19,825 nucleotides of DNA from JACNFS01 sp964582065 (lineage in GTDB: Bacteria > Chloroflexota > Dehalococcoidia > GIF9 > UBA5629): positions 1 through 19,825 of the forward strand of contig CAZOQG010000022.1 of assembly GCA_964582065.1 (NCBI GenBank), written 5' to 3'. A program made the translations under genes and the position numbers. Shown one piece after another: positions 7,723-14,852 of this stretch. Position 1 is the first letter of the stretch. Every line of letters starts with the position of its first letter. The notes below the pieces were generated by a model, which saw only the letters and a list, made by a program, of their open reading frames with translations, was not told the origin of the DNA and did no database searches.

Positions 7723-8355
7723 ATGGCGCGTTATACACAGGCTACTTGTCGTTTGTGCCGTCGTGTCGACGACAAATTGATGCTCAAAGGTGAGAGGTGT
7801 TTTACCTCTAAATGTGCTTTGGAGCGGAGACATGTTCCGCCTGGGTACCGTTCCACCTCAAGGCGGCGCCCGAAGAAGTCTGACCGTGGGCTTCAGTTGC
7901 GGGAGAAGCAGAAAGGCCGCTACACCTATGGAGTTTTGGAGCGGCAATTCCGCAAGTTCTTCGCTGAGGCAGAAAGACTTCCTGGTGCAACTGGTGAGAA
8001 CCTTCTGGTTCTGTTGGAGAGACGCCTGGATAATGTGGTTTATCGCTTAGGTTTTGCTAGCTCTCGCTCTCAAGCCAGACAGCTAGTACGGCATGGTCAC
8101 TTCCTCTTGAATGACCGCAGGACCGATGTCCCCTCCTGCCTGGTGAAGTCTGGGGATGTTGTTGCATGGCGGGATAAAAGTACTCAAACTGAATATTACA
8201 AGACGCTCGTTCAAGAAATCGAGGACAGGACTATTCCTGGCTGGTTGACGCTGGATACGCAGAAGCTGGTCGGTCGAGTTCTTGCTCTACCAACCAGTGG
8301 TGATATTGAAGTCAAGTTCGATGAAAAAGTTATCGTTGAATTCTATGCTCGTTAA
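7723..8355 (+). CDS. rpsD: 30S ribosomal protein S4, zinc-binding form
   Basis: A 210-residue S4, which nucleates 30S assembly on the 5' domain of 16S rRNA and in some bacteria represses the alpha operon. The N-terminal zinc site is complete: C9, C12, C26 and C31 in the context CRLCRR and GERCFTSKCALERR. The RNA-binding S4 domain follows (LERRLDNVVYRLGFASSRSQ, about residues 106-125, then ARQLVRHGHFLLN). It ends KVIVEFYAR. It starts 2 nt after rpsK and is 9 nt from the rpoA start. Confidence 0.97.
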   Translation: MARYTQATCRLCRRVDDKLMLKGERCFTSKCALERRHVPPGYRSTSRRRPKKSDRGLQLREKQKGRYTYGVLERQFRKFFAEAERLPGATGENLLVLLERRLDNVVYRLGFASSRSQARQLVRHGHFLLNDRRTDVPSCLVKSGDVVAWRDKSTQTEYYKTLVQEIEDRTIPGWLTLDTQKLVGRVLALPTSGDIEVKFDEKVIVEFYAR

Positions 8356-8364
8356 GGAGGCTTT

Positions 8365-9414
8365 TTGGCTGGGTTATCACTACCAAAAGTAGAGTGTATT
8401 GAAAGCACTGAAACTTATGGCCGTTTTGTTGCTGAACCTCTGGAGAGAGGTTTTGGGGTCACCTTGGGCAACAGTTTGCGCCGAGTGCTTCTGAGTTCTT
8501 TGTCTGGTGCCGCCATAACCTGGGTTGAGATTGAAGGTGTTCACCACGAATTCTCAACAATCCCTCACGTTAAGGAGGATACCACAGACTTTTTGTTGAA
8601 TACCAGGGCAGTGCGCATTCGCCCTCTTTCCCAACTCCCCGGCAAGGTAAGGCTGGAGGTTGAGGGAGAAGGCGAAGTCTGTGCTGCCGATATCAAGACG
8701 TCGGCAGATTTTGAAATTGCCAACCCTGAGCTTCATTTGGCTACCTTGGACTCCCCGGAAGCTAAGCTCAGGGTCGAGTTTAACGTGGAGCTAGGCAGAG
8801 GGTACGTGCCAGCTGGTTCCAGCGACAGCCTACCGATTGGGGCAATTCCTATAGATGCCATCTTTACCCCGGTGCGCAAAGCCCATTACGAGCTTGATCC
8901 TAGCATCCTGATTGAGGGAAGCCACCAAGAGAAGCTTACCTTGGAGGTTTGGACTGATGGCACTCTAGCTCCAACAGAGGCAGTTACTCAAAGCGCTGCC
9001 ATTCTGATGGAGCAGTTTTCCTGTTTCCGAGAACTGGCCAAAGCTCTCGTGGACGAGGGAGCAGAATTGGCTTGGCAAGGGTTAATTCCGCCAGAGCAGT
9101 ACAATATGCCCATAGACCAGTTGAACATATCAACTCATACTTATAATAGTCTAAGGAGAGGTGGCATCACCACGTTAGGCCAGATTTTGGAAAAAGGTAT
9201 AGAAGGTCTGTGTGCACTAGCCGGCTTTGGCGCCAAATCTAGGGAGGAGGTGGAGGTAGCCCTCAAGCGCCTCGACCTGCCTTTCATCCCTGAGATGAAA
9301 GAGAAAAAGAAGAAACAATCAGCATCTGCCGCTGCCTCGCAGGGAGAAGACGATTCAAGTCTCGAAGGGACGATAACGGATGAGACATCGGATAGCCGGA
9401 CGGAAACTGAGTAG
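8365..9414 (+). CDS. rpoA: DNA-directed RNA polymerase subunit alpha
   Basis: A 349-residue alpha subunit that scaffolds RNA polymerase assembly. The N-terminal dimerisation domain has EPLERGFGVTLGNSLRRVLL (residues 24-43) and the conserved TTDFLLN and SAAILMEQF segments. The C-terminal domain (about 245-305) contains THTYNSLRRGGI and GFGAKSREEV. A tail follows: a lysine stretch (KEKKKK, 312-317), then an acidic/serine-rich end not needed for the fold. The start is TTG at 8365, with AAGGAGG (8354-8360) only 4 nt upstream; no nearby ATG gives the family N-terminus. By alignment, the residue equivalent to E. coli R265, the main UP-element contact, is H258. The last 35 bp overlap rplQ. Confidence 0.96.
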   Translation: MAGLSLPKVECIESTETYGRFVAEPLERGFGVTLGNSLRRVLLSSLSGAAITWVEIEGVHHEFSTIPHVKEDTTDFLLNTRAVRIRPLSQLPGKVRLEVEGEGEVCAADIKTSADFEIANPELHLATLDSPEAKLRVEFNVELGRGYVPAGSSDSLPIGAIPIDAIFTPVRKAHYELDPSILIEGSHQEKLTLEVWTDGTLAPTEAVTQSAAILMEQFSCFRELAKALVDEGAELAWQGLIPPEQYNMPIDQLNISTHTYNSLRRGGITTLGQILEKGIEGLCALAGFGAKSREEVEVALKRLDLPFIPEMKEKKKKQSASAAASQGEDDSSLEGTITDETSDSRTETE

Positions 9415-9733
9415 ACCTACAGCTCATCGGTGGGCTTTGTACCGCAACTTGGTGGCTGATTTGTTCAGACATGAGAAAATTATCACCACTGAGGCCAAAG
9501 CCAAGGAAGTTCGGGGTCTGGCGGAGAAGATGATTACCTTAGGCAAAGAGGGCAGCCTTTCTTCTCGGCGTCGGGCTTTAGCCTTTGTTACGGATAAGAA
9601 GCTTGTTGATAAGATATTCAACCAGCTTGCTCCCAGATATGCAGAGCGTCCCGGGGGTTATACACGACTGGTCAAGTTAGGGCCCAGGCTGGGCGATGGG
9701 GCACCCATGACTCAGCTTGAGATGGTAGAATAA
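9380..9733 (+). CDS. rplQ: 50S ribosomal protein L17
   Basis: A 117-residue L17, located near the exit tunnel on the large subunit. It begins MRHRIAGRKLSRPTAHRWAL, the family signature, so the ATG at 9380 is well supported even though it lies 35 bp inside rpoA. The middle has FRHEKIITTEAKAKEVRGLA and the C-terminus ERPGGYTRLVKLGPRLGDGA. GAAGGG at 9364-9369 sits 10 nt upstream, inside the rpoA coding sequence. The order rpoA-rplQ is nearly universal in bacteria, although such a long overlap is less common. Confidence 0.96.
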   Translation: MRHRIAGRKLSRPTAHRWALYRNLVADLFRHEKIITTEAKAKEVRGLAEKMITLGKEGSLSSRRRALAFVTDKKLVDKIFNQLAPRYAERPGGYTRLVKLGPRLGDGAPMTQLEMVE

Positions 9734-9749
9734 CAAGCTGCCTTGGTTA

Positions 9750-10526
9750 GTGAAGCTCTTTAATAGTTTCAACAAGATAGTTCTGGTTGTGGAGTACGAT
9801 GGTAGCCATTATCACGGCTTTCAGTGGCAGACAGGCTCACCCACTATTCAGGCTGAGCTGGAAGAGGCTATACACAAGGTTACTGGGGAGAGGAGTCGGG
9901 TAATAGCTGCTAGTCGGACTGATGCTGGGGTGCATGCTAAGGGGCAGGTAGTCAGCTTTCGGACTCAATCTGTCCTGTCTCCCCAGACGTTTGTTAGAGC
10001 TTTCAATCACTATTTGCCGGGGGACATTGCGATTAAGGGCGCTTGTAGAGTAAGTGCAGACTTGAATGTCAGGCGCGATGCCTTGAATCGGGAATATGAT
10101 TATTACATCTTGAATGATTCAACCCGGTCGCCTTTGGCCAGAGGTTTTGCTTATTTGGTGACTGGTGAATTGAATACTGAAACCATGAATAAGGCAAGTC
10201 GGCTTCTTGAAGGTGAGCACGATTTTGCTTCTTTTGCTACTTCTTTAGGTAAGCTAAGGAGCACAGTGCGCAATGTTTACCAAGCCAAGGTGACACGGCA
10301 GGATGACTTGGTCACTTTTCATATAGTTGCCAGTTCCTTTCTGCCTCATCAGGTACGCAATACCATAGGCTTGCTAATCAGGGTAGGGTTAGGTAAAGTG
10401 GCGCTTGAAGAGTTTCACCAGATTATGGGGGCAAGGACGGTGGGCTTTGCTGGGCCGACCGCTCCAGCCCATGGCCTATGTCTTACCAAAGTTAACTACC
10501 CCAGCAGTTTGGAGCTAGCAGTATGA
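9750..10526 (+). CDS. truA: tRNA pseudouridine(38-40) synthase TruA
   Basis: A 258-residue enzyme that converts uridines 38-40 of the anticodon stem-loop to pseudouridine. The catalytic aspartate is D58 in ASRTDAGVHAKGQV. Other TruA hallmarks are VEYDGSHYHGFQWQ (residues 14-27), the NREYDYYI strand, HDFASFATS and SSFLPHQVRNTIGLLIRVG. The start is GTG at 9750 with little visible Shine-Dalgarno. It sits between rplQ and rplM, an arrangement also common in Firmicutes. Its stop overlaps the rplM start by 4 bp, so it belongs to the ribosomal protein transcript. Confidence 0.96.
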   Translation: MKLFNSFNKIVLVVEYDGSHYHGFQWQTGSPTIQAELEEAIHKVTGERSRVIAASRTDAGVHAKGQVVSFRTQSVLSPQTFVRAFNHYLPGDIAIKGACRVSADLNVRRDALNREYDYYILNDSTRSPLARGFAYLVTGELNTETMNKASRLLEGEHDFASFATSLGKLRSTVRNVYQAKVTRQDDLVTFHIVASSFLPHQVRNTIGLLIRVGLGKVALEEFHQIMGARTVGFAGPTAPAHGLCLTKVNYPSSLELAV

Positions 10527-10972
10527 GGACCTATTCAACTAGAGCCAGGGACGTCGAACACCAATGGCATGTTGTTGATGCTTCTGGGAAGACCTTAGGT
10601 AGGCTCGCTTCTCAAATAGCGATCTTGCTCATGGGCAAGCATAAGGCGATATACGTTCCTTATCTTGATACCGGAGACTATGTCATCGTGCTCAATGCGG
10701 CTAAAGTCAGAGTGACCGGGAAGAAAGCCAAGCAGAAAGTCTATTATCGGCATTCGGGATACCCTGGGGGCATAAAAGCGATAACTTTTGAAAAGATGCT
10801 TGCCGCTCATCCCACCAGAGTGATTGAGCACGCGGTTAGGGGGATGCTGCCACATAACCGGTTGGGTAGAGCCATGTTCAAGAAACTCAAGGTCTACGCC
10901 GGGGATAGCCATCCTCATCAGGCTCAAGTCGCTGGTGGAAGAGTAACCGCAGAAGGGAGTGGAAACTCGTGA
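10523..10972 (+). CDS. rplM: 50S ribosomal protein L13
   Basis: A 149-residue L13, one of the first proteins to join the large subunit. The N-terminal WHVVDASGKTLGRLAS (residues 15-30), DTGDYVIVLNAAKVRVTGKK (49-68), YYRHSGYPGGIK and the AVRGMLPHNRLGRAMFKKL block are diagnostic. It overlaps truA at ATGA on the left and rpsI at GTGA on the right. The L13-S9 pair is conserved across bacteria. Confidence 0.97.
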   Translation: MRTYSTRARDVEHQWHVVDASGKTLGRLASQIAILLMGKHKAIYVPYLDTGDYVIVLNAAKVRVTGKKAKQKVYYRHSGYPGGIKAITFEKMLAAHPTRVIEHAVRGMLPHNRLGRAMFKKLKVYAGDSHPHQAQVAGGRVTAEGSGNS

Positions 10973-11364
10973 CTACTCAAACTTATGACCGTGGCACAGG
11001 CAAGCGTAAGTGTGCTGTAGCTCAAGTAAAGCTTTTCTCGGGCAGAGGAGAGATTACTGTCAATGGCAAGCCTTATCAGGACGTTTTCCCCCGCCGTGAG
11101 CACCGCCGCACTATCGAGCACCCGTTCGTGGCTACAGATACCGAGGGTAAGTTCAATGCTGAGGTCAAGGTGAACGGTGGTGGCATCAGTGGACAGGCCT
11201 GGGCTATTGGCCATGGCATTGCCCGGGCATTGGTTAAGGCTAACGAGCAGTTCAAGCCGCTTCTGCGCCGGGAAGGCCTGATGACTCGCGATCCTCGGGT
11301 CAAAGAACGCAAGAAATACGGACTTAAGCGCGCCCGCAAAGCACCTCAATACACCAAGCGGTAA
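10969..11364 (+). CDS. rpsI: 30S ribosomal protein S9
   Basis: A 131-residue S9, whose C-terminal tail reaches the P-site tRNA anticodon. It shows GTGKRKCAVAQVKLFSGRGE near the N-terminus, the GGGISGQAWAIGHGIARAL motif in the middle, and the invariant end KYGLKRARKAPQYTKR with the terminal arginine. The start is GTG at 10969, inside the rplM stop. It is the last gene of the plus-strand block. The next gene is on the opposite strand and converges on it. Confidence 0.97.
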   Translation: MTTQTYDRGTGKRKCAVAQVKLFSGRGEITVNGKPYQDVFPRREHRRTIEHPFVATDTEGKFNAEVKVNGGGISGQAWAIGHGIARALVKANEQFKPLLRREGLMTRDPRVKERKKYGLKRARKAPQYTKR

Positions 11365-11575
11365 GAGCCTATAGGCGTTCCCTCCATTCATGCGATGAGC
11401 CTATGGCAGGAAATGCGGTAATCTTATTCTCGCTTTGGTGTCGTTGCCGGTGAGGAGACGCAAGCCACAGGTGCGGCCATCATCCGAGGTCGTTTCGGGA
11501 CCGAATGCTTGTTAGTGATGACAGAACAAATGTAGGGACGGGTCTTTATACAATGAACGGAAAGGGGTACGGGCG
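11365..11575. other. Convergent intergenic region (211 nt), no gene recognised
   Basis: This stretch separates the 3' ends of rpsI and of the minus-strand phosphatidyltransferase. Six-frame reading gives only peptides of about 20 residues or less. A perfect 10-bp palindrome GCCTATAGGC lies at 11367-11376, and GAGCCTAT recurs at 11365-11372 and 11397-11404. The phrase GTAGGGACGGGTCTTTATAC at about 11533-11552 recalls dispersed intergenic repeats, but only one copy exists in the window. No stem followed by a T-run, the usual intrinsic terminator form, was found on either strand. Confidence 0.6.
11369..11406 (+). terminator. Weak candidate stem-loop after rpsI
   Basis: Bases 11369-11376 (CTATAGGC) can pair with 11399-11406 (GCCTATGG) in an 8-bp stem with one T-G wobble and a 22-nt loop, starting four bases after the rpsI stop. 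It may protect the mRNA 3' end or help termination. The loop is large and no run of T follows, so it is not a standard intrinsic terminator; termination may instead be Rho-dependent. Confidence 0.22.
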
Positions 11576-12169
11576 TCAGTCGGCAAAAATGTAGCTACCC
11601 TTCTTAAGATAGGAGTAGAAGGCAAGCAATGTGGAGATAATCGCGAGGTACATTAGGATAGCAAGTAGCACGTCTGGACCTATACCGAAAACGGCCACCA
11701 CCGCCGGCGCCAGCCAAAACCAGAAGATAGCCTTGGCCGTCCTTGTGGGAGTGGGGAACTCGAACGTTCGACTGCGGCGCTTCCAGATATAGGTGAACAC
11801 ACCTGCCAGCACCGTGACTCCTGCGGCAATCACAACTACCGCGAAAGGATAGGGATTCCACGGCATCAGATCGTCTGTCCTTGAGAACAATCCAACGGCT
11901 ATTGCCACAACCAAGTTTGGGATAAAGAATATTTGGTCGGCGACCAGGTCGAAAAGCGATCCACCGAGGGTTGATTGCCCCAATCTACGAGCCAGGAATC
12001 CGTCTAGGCCATCAGTAGACGCGGCAATAAGGACCAGAATGCCCGCCGCCAGGAATTTGTCCTGGCACAGGAGCCAAGCAATGATTGGAGATAACACGAC
12101 CCGCACTGCGGTTACAGCGTTGGGTACATTGAGAGCCAACCTCAATTCCTGCTCCGACGGTGTATTCAT
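11576..12169 (-). CDS. CDP-alcohol phosphatidyltransferase family protein
   Basis: An integral membrane enzyme of the CDP-alcohol phosphatidyltransferase family, which moves a phosphatidyl group from CDP-diacylglycerol to an alcohol acceptor. The motif DGx2ARx8Gx3Dx3D is complete: D53, D56, G57, A60, R61, G70, D74 and D78, with D78 the expected catalytic base. Five or so hydrophobic helices span the 197 residues. ATG at 12169 gives an N-terminus (LNVPNAVTAVRVVLSP) like PgsA; the frame is open to GTG at 12244, which would add 25 polar residues without a ribosome-binding site. Glycerol-3-phosphate (PgsA) is a possible acceptor, but inositol or another alcohol cannot be excluded. It is the last gene of the minus-strand block. 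Confidence 0.85.
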   Translation of the reverse strand: MNTPSEQELRLALNVPNAVTAVRVVLSPIIAWLLCQDKFLAAGILVLIAASTDGLDGFLARRLGQSTLGGSLFDLVADQIFFIPNLVVAIAVGLFSRTDDLMPWNPYPFAVVVIAAGVTVLAGVFTYIWKRRSRTFEFPTPTRTAKAIFWFWLAPAVVAVFGIGPDVLLAILMYLAIISTLLAFYSYLKKGSYIFAD

Positions 12170-12174
12170 TGGCT

Positions 12175-12303
12175 TCAATTCTGCACGGAAAAGACATTTC
12201 TCTGTGTTGTTTTCATAAAACAGGGCAGCATTGCATGCAGACACCTGTCAATAATAGGTGGGGTGAGACCTACCGTGGCAAGTAAGACAAGGACCCATTT
12301 CAT
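12175..12303 (-). CDS. Possible 42-residue leader peptide or small membrane protein
   Basis: An ATG-started ORF reads MKWVLVLLATVGLTPP, a lysine followed by a hydrophobic stretch like a signal or membrane segment, and then a polar tail ending SVQN. Its TGA lies 5 nt before the ATG of the phosphatidyltransferase, so reading it could couple translation to that gene. It has no clear Shine-Dalgarno. It occupies much of the 190-nt gap after the isomerase gene and could equally be chance coding potential. It has no recognised homologue. Confidence 0.2.
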   Translation of the reverse strand: MKWVLVLLATVGLTPPIIDRCLHAMLPCFMKTTQRNVFSVQN

Positions 12304-12359
12304 CGGATTGTGTTCTATCACTGGCCCTCTGGGAAAGTAGACCATATACCAGCTTAGCC

Positions 12360-13424
12360 TTACCCGGCGTCACCAAGTCGCTTCTTCAGGTAGTCAATAG
12401 CTTTTACCGGCGTGGGATCTATTTCGTAGAGGATTGCCAGGTAGTAGCTGACCCAGTCGCCGAGGAAGACCAGGCTCATCATCTGGCTGAGTTCGCTTTC
12501 GCCATGACTGTCGATGATCTGGTGGCTGACGCTGTTTTGCTCTAGGAGTTCGCTAGTTACCTGGTAGCGAATCAGCGTGCGGGGGTGGATGGAGGGGCAG
12601 CGGAGCAGGACTACAAATATCTTCGAGGCCAGTTCTGGGGGGAACTGGTAGCCGACTACAGCGTTGTGATTAAGCTCGGGGAAGGTCTCGTGAAAAGCCC
12701 AGGCTTTGCTAGCCTCGTTAATCTGGGTCTTCCAGCGGCGGGCGACATCAGAAAGTATGCCAGCAGCGTAAATCACCGCTATTTTGCCGTGTAACTTGGC
12801 TGCCAGTTGCTTGGCCTGATTGGAGCTGATGGGGACGTTCTCGCTTAACTCGACCAGGAGTGTCTCAAGGCTTTCAACCATGGCCTCGACTTCAGTCGGC
12901 CTGTCTTCGAGGAAGTCTAACTTGCGAAGGAAAGCTATAAGAGGGATCAGGCTGTAGCCCAGAGCAGCCCGGGGCTGGGAAACATGGTCTATAGTAAAAA
13001 CAGGTATTTTGGCGGCTTTAGCCAGAGCCTTCAGCTTGCCGCCGGTGGTCATAACGAGCTTCCTGCAATTTCTTTCTAGAGCCCAACTGAAGCCAGAGAG
13101 CGTTTCTTCGGTGTTTCCCGAGTAGCTGGAGGCGATAACCAGCGTCGTCTCGTCAAGGAAGGCTGGCAGATCGTAATCGCGGTGGACGCAGATGATCGAT
13201 TTTCCTGTTGATGAAGCCAGGCTGCGGACTAAGTCACCCCCTATAGCCGAGCCGCCCATGCCCAAGATGACTATTTTGTCGATGCCAGCATAATCTAGAG
13301 GCAACTCAAAGTCTTTGGCCTTGTGCCAGGCGTTGCGGCATTGCTGGGGCAGCCCGTGAAGCTGAGCCAGCATGTTGGCCGGGTCGAGCCGCTGGTATAC
13401 TTGCGGGTCATCCAAATTGACCAT
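12360..13424 (-). CDS. Bifunctional phosphoglucose/phosphomannose isomerase
   Basis: A 354-residue protein with two SIS sugar-isomerase folds, of the small PGI/PMI family best known from archaea such as Pyrobaculum. It interconverts fructose 6-phosphate with glucose 6-phosphate and with mannose 6-phosphate. Phosphate-binding motifs GMGGSAIGGDL (residues 55-65) and SSYSGNTEETL (99-109) are present, with R152 in SQPRAALGYS, the active-site E250/H253 in FPELNHNAVVG, and the C-terminal DPTPVKAIDYLKKRL with K341. It begins one base after the stop of the phosphohexomutase gene. Together they convert fructose 6-phosphate to glucose 1-phosphate or mannose 1-phosphate for sugar-nucleotide synthesis. 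A classical PGI or type I PMI is ruled out by the motifs and size. Confidence 0.9.
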   Translation of the reverse strand: MVNLDDPQVYQRLDPANMLAQLHGLPQQCRNAWHKAKDFELPLDYAGIDKIVILGMGGSAIGGDLVRSLASSTGKSIICVHRDYDLPAFLDETTLVIASSYSGNTEETLSGFSWALERNCRKLVMTTGGKLKALAKAAKIPVFTIDHVSQPRAALGYSLIPLIAFLRKLDFLEDRPTEVEAMVESLETLLVELSENVPISSNQAKQLAAKLHGKIAVIYAAGILSDVARRWKTQINEASKAWAFHETFPELNHNAVVGYQFPPELASKIFVVLLRCPSIHPRTLIRYQVTSELLEQNSVSHQIIDSHGESELSQMMSLVFLGDWVSYYLAILYEIDPTPVKAIDYLKKRLGDAG

Positions 13425-13425
13425 T

Positions 13426-14850
13426 TTAGATACCTAACAATTCTCTGCCGCTGTCCAGCAACTTCTGCACCTCATCAGGGCTGTGGCCTTCGGCATAGAT
13501 GCGGATCAGCGGTTCGGTGCCGGAGAAACGGATGAGCAGCCAGGAATCATCAGCCAGAAGGTAACGGAAACCATCGGTGGTGTCCAGCTTTGCCACCTCT
13601 ATGCCGGCGACGGAGCTAATCGGACTCTGAGTCAACCTCCCCAACAATATTTGGCGGTCATCCGGAGAAATATGCGAATCGATGCGGTCATAATAGTGAG
13701 GCCCGACCTTGCTATACAAATAGACTAATAGTTGTGCCGGCGTCTTGCCCGTCTTTATCATGAAGTCGAGAAAGTAGAGGCCGGCGAGGATGCCATCACG
13801 CTCAGGAACATGACCGCGGAAGCCATAGCCACCGCTCTCCTCACCCCCAATTAGGGCATCCTTCTCTATCATTAGTGGAGCCACATATTTGAAGCCCACT
13901 GGCGTCTCATACACGGGGACATCGAAAAGCCTGCCCAGGAGGTCTATCATGTTGGTGTCGGTCAAGGTCTTGATTATGGCACCCCGCTCGCCGCGGACTT
14001 CAAGAAAGTAAAGGACGAGCAAGGCAAATACCTGATGTTGGTTGAGGAATTCTCCATTTTCGTCAACTATGCCGATTCGGTCGGCATCTCCATCGTTTGC
14101 CAATCCAACATCTGCCTTTTGTTCCCTGACCAGGGTAGAGAGCTTGGTCAGGTTCTTTGCGATTGGCTCGGGCTGAATCCCGGGGAACAACGGGTTACGC
14201 TCACCGTTGATCTCGGTGACGTCTATTCTTCCACCTTCTAGGAGCGACTTGAAATAGCCAATGCCAGCCCCATACATAGAATCGGCGATAATCTTCAGAT
14301 GACTTTGGCGAATGGCTTCGAAGTCAACAAGCCGTTCCAGCTGCTTGGCATAGACTGGAGCCGGGTCAAGGTAGGCTATCAGCCCACTGTCCAAGCCGTC
14401 AGCTAGGGGGAGCCGCTTTATGTCGTCTGAGGAGAGGGCCTCGTTTGCGTTCTTTTCTATTTCTGCGACTAGCTCAGTTGGAGCGCTGGCACCGTTAGCA
14501 TCCTTGTACTTGAAGCCGTTCCACCGTCCCGGGTTGTGGCTGGCAGTGATGATTATGGCCCCGGCAGACTTGGTGGCGGTGACGGCATAGCTTATCACTG
14601 GAGTTGGCGCCGACTGGGAGCAAAGGCGGACCTTGATTTTGTTGCCGGCAATGACCTCGGCAGCAGCGGCAGCGAAATCTTCGGAAGCAAAACGGGTGTC
14701 ATAACCGATGACCAGGCCGCGCTCACTGAGCTTGGCTTGGTTCAAATAATTAGCCACTCCCTGGGCGCAGGCTCGCACATTATCGAAAGTAAAGTCCTCG
14801 GCAATAACCGCTCGCCAGCCATCAGTACCAAACTTAATCTTGGTGTTCAT
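13426..14850 (-). CDS. Phosphoglucomutase/phosphomannomutase family protein
   Basis: A 474-residue alpha-D-phosphohexomutase, which moves phosphate between C6 and C1 of hexose phosphates through a phosphoserine. The active-site serine is S104 in TASHNP (102-107). The metal-binding loop is DGDADR (253-258), the sugar-specificity loop is GGEESGG (335-341), and the phosphate-binding loop is RFSGTEP (441-447). The sugar loop GEESGG is shared by enzymes acting on both glucose and mannose phosphates, so substrate choice cannot be fixed by sight. It follows metK by 2 nt and precedes the PGI/PMI gene by 1 nt, clearly co-transcribed. GlmM (glucosamine mutase) is less likely given the length and loop. 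Confidence 0.92.
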   Translation of the reverse strand: MNTKIKFGTDGWRAVIAEDFTFDNVRACAQGVANYLNQAKLSERGLVIGYDTRFASEDFAAAAAEVIAGNKIKVRLCSQSAPTPVISYAVTATKSAGAIIITASHNPGRWNGFKYKDANGASAPTELVAEIEKNANEALSSDDIKRLPLADGLDSGLIAYLDPAPVYAKQLERLVDFEAIRQSHLKIIADSMYGAGIGYFKSLLEGGRIDVTEINGERNPLFPGIQPEPIAKNLTKLSTLVREQKADVGLANDGDADRIGIVDENGEFLNQHQVFALLVLYFLEVRGERGAIIKTLTDTNMIDLLGRLFDVPVYETPVGFKYVAPLMIEKDALIGGEESGGYGFRGHVPERDGILAGLYFLDFMIKTGKTPAQLLVYLYSKVGPHYYDRIDSHISPDDRQILLGRLTQSPISSVAGIEVAKLDTTDGFRYLLADDSWLLIRFSGTEPLIRIYAEGHSPDEVQKLLDSGRELLGI

Positions 14851-14852
14851 TC

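Noticed and set aside
7178..7738. 186-codon minus-strand open frame across rpsM and rpsK
   Set aside because: It is antisense to two certain ribosomal protein genes, has no recognisable motif, and its composition is that of a reversed basic protein gene.
10924..11391. 155-codon minus-strand open frame over rpsI
   Set aside because: It is antisense to rpsI along nearly its full length with no supporting start site or protein motif.
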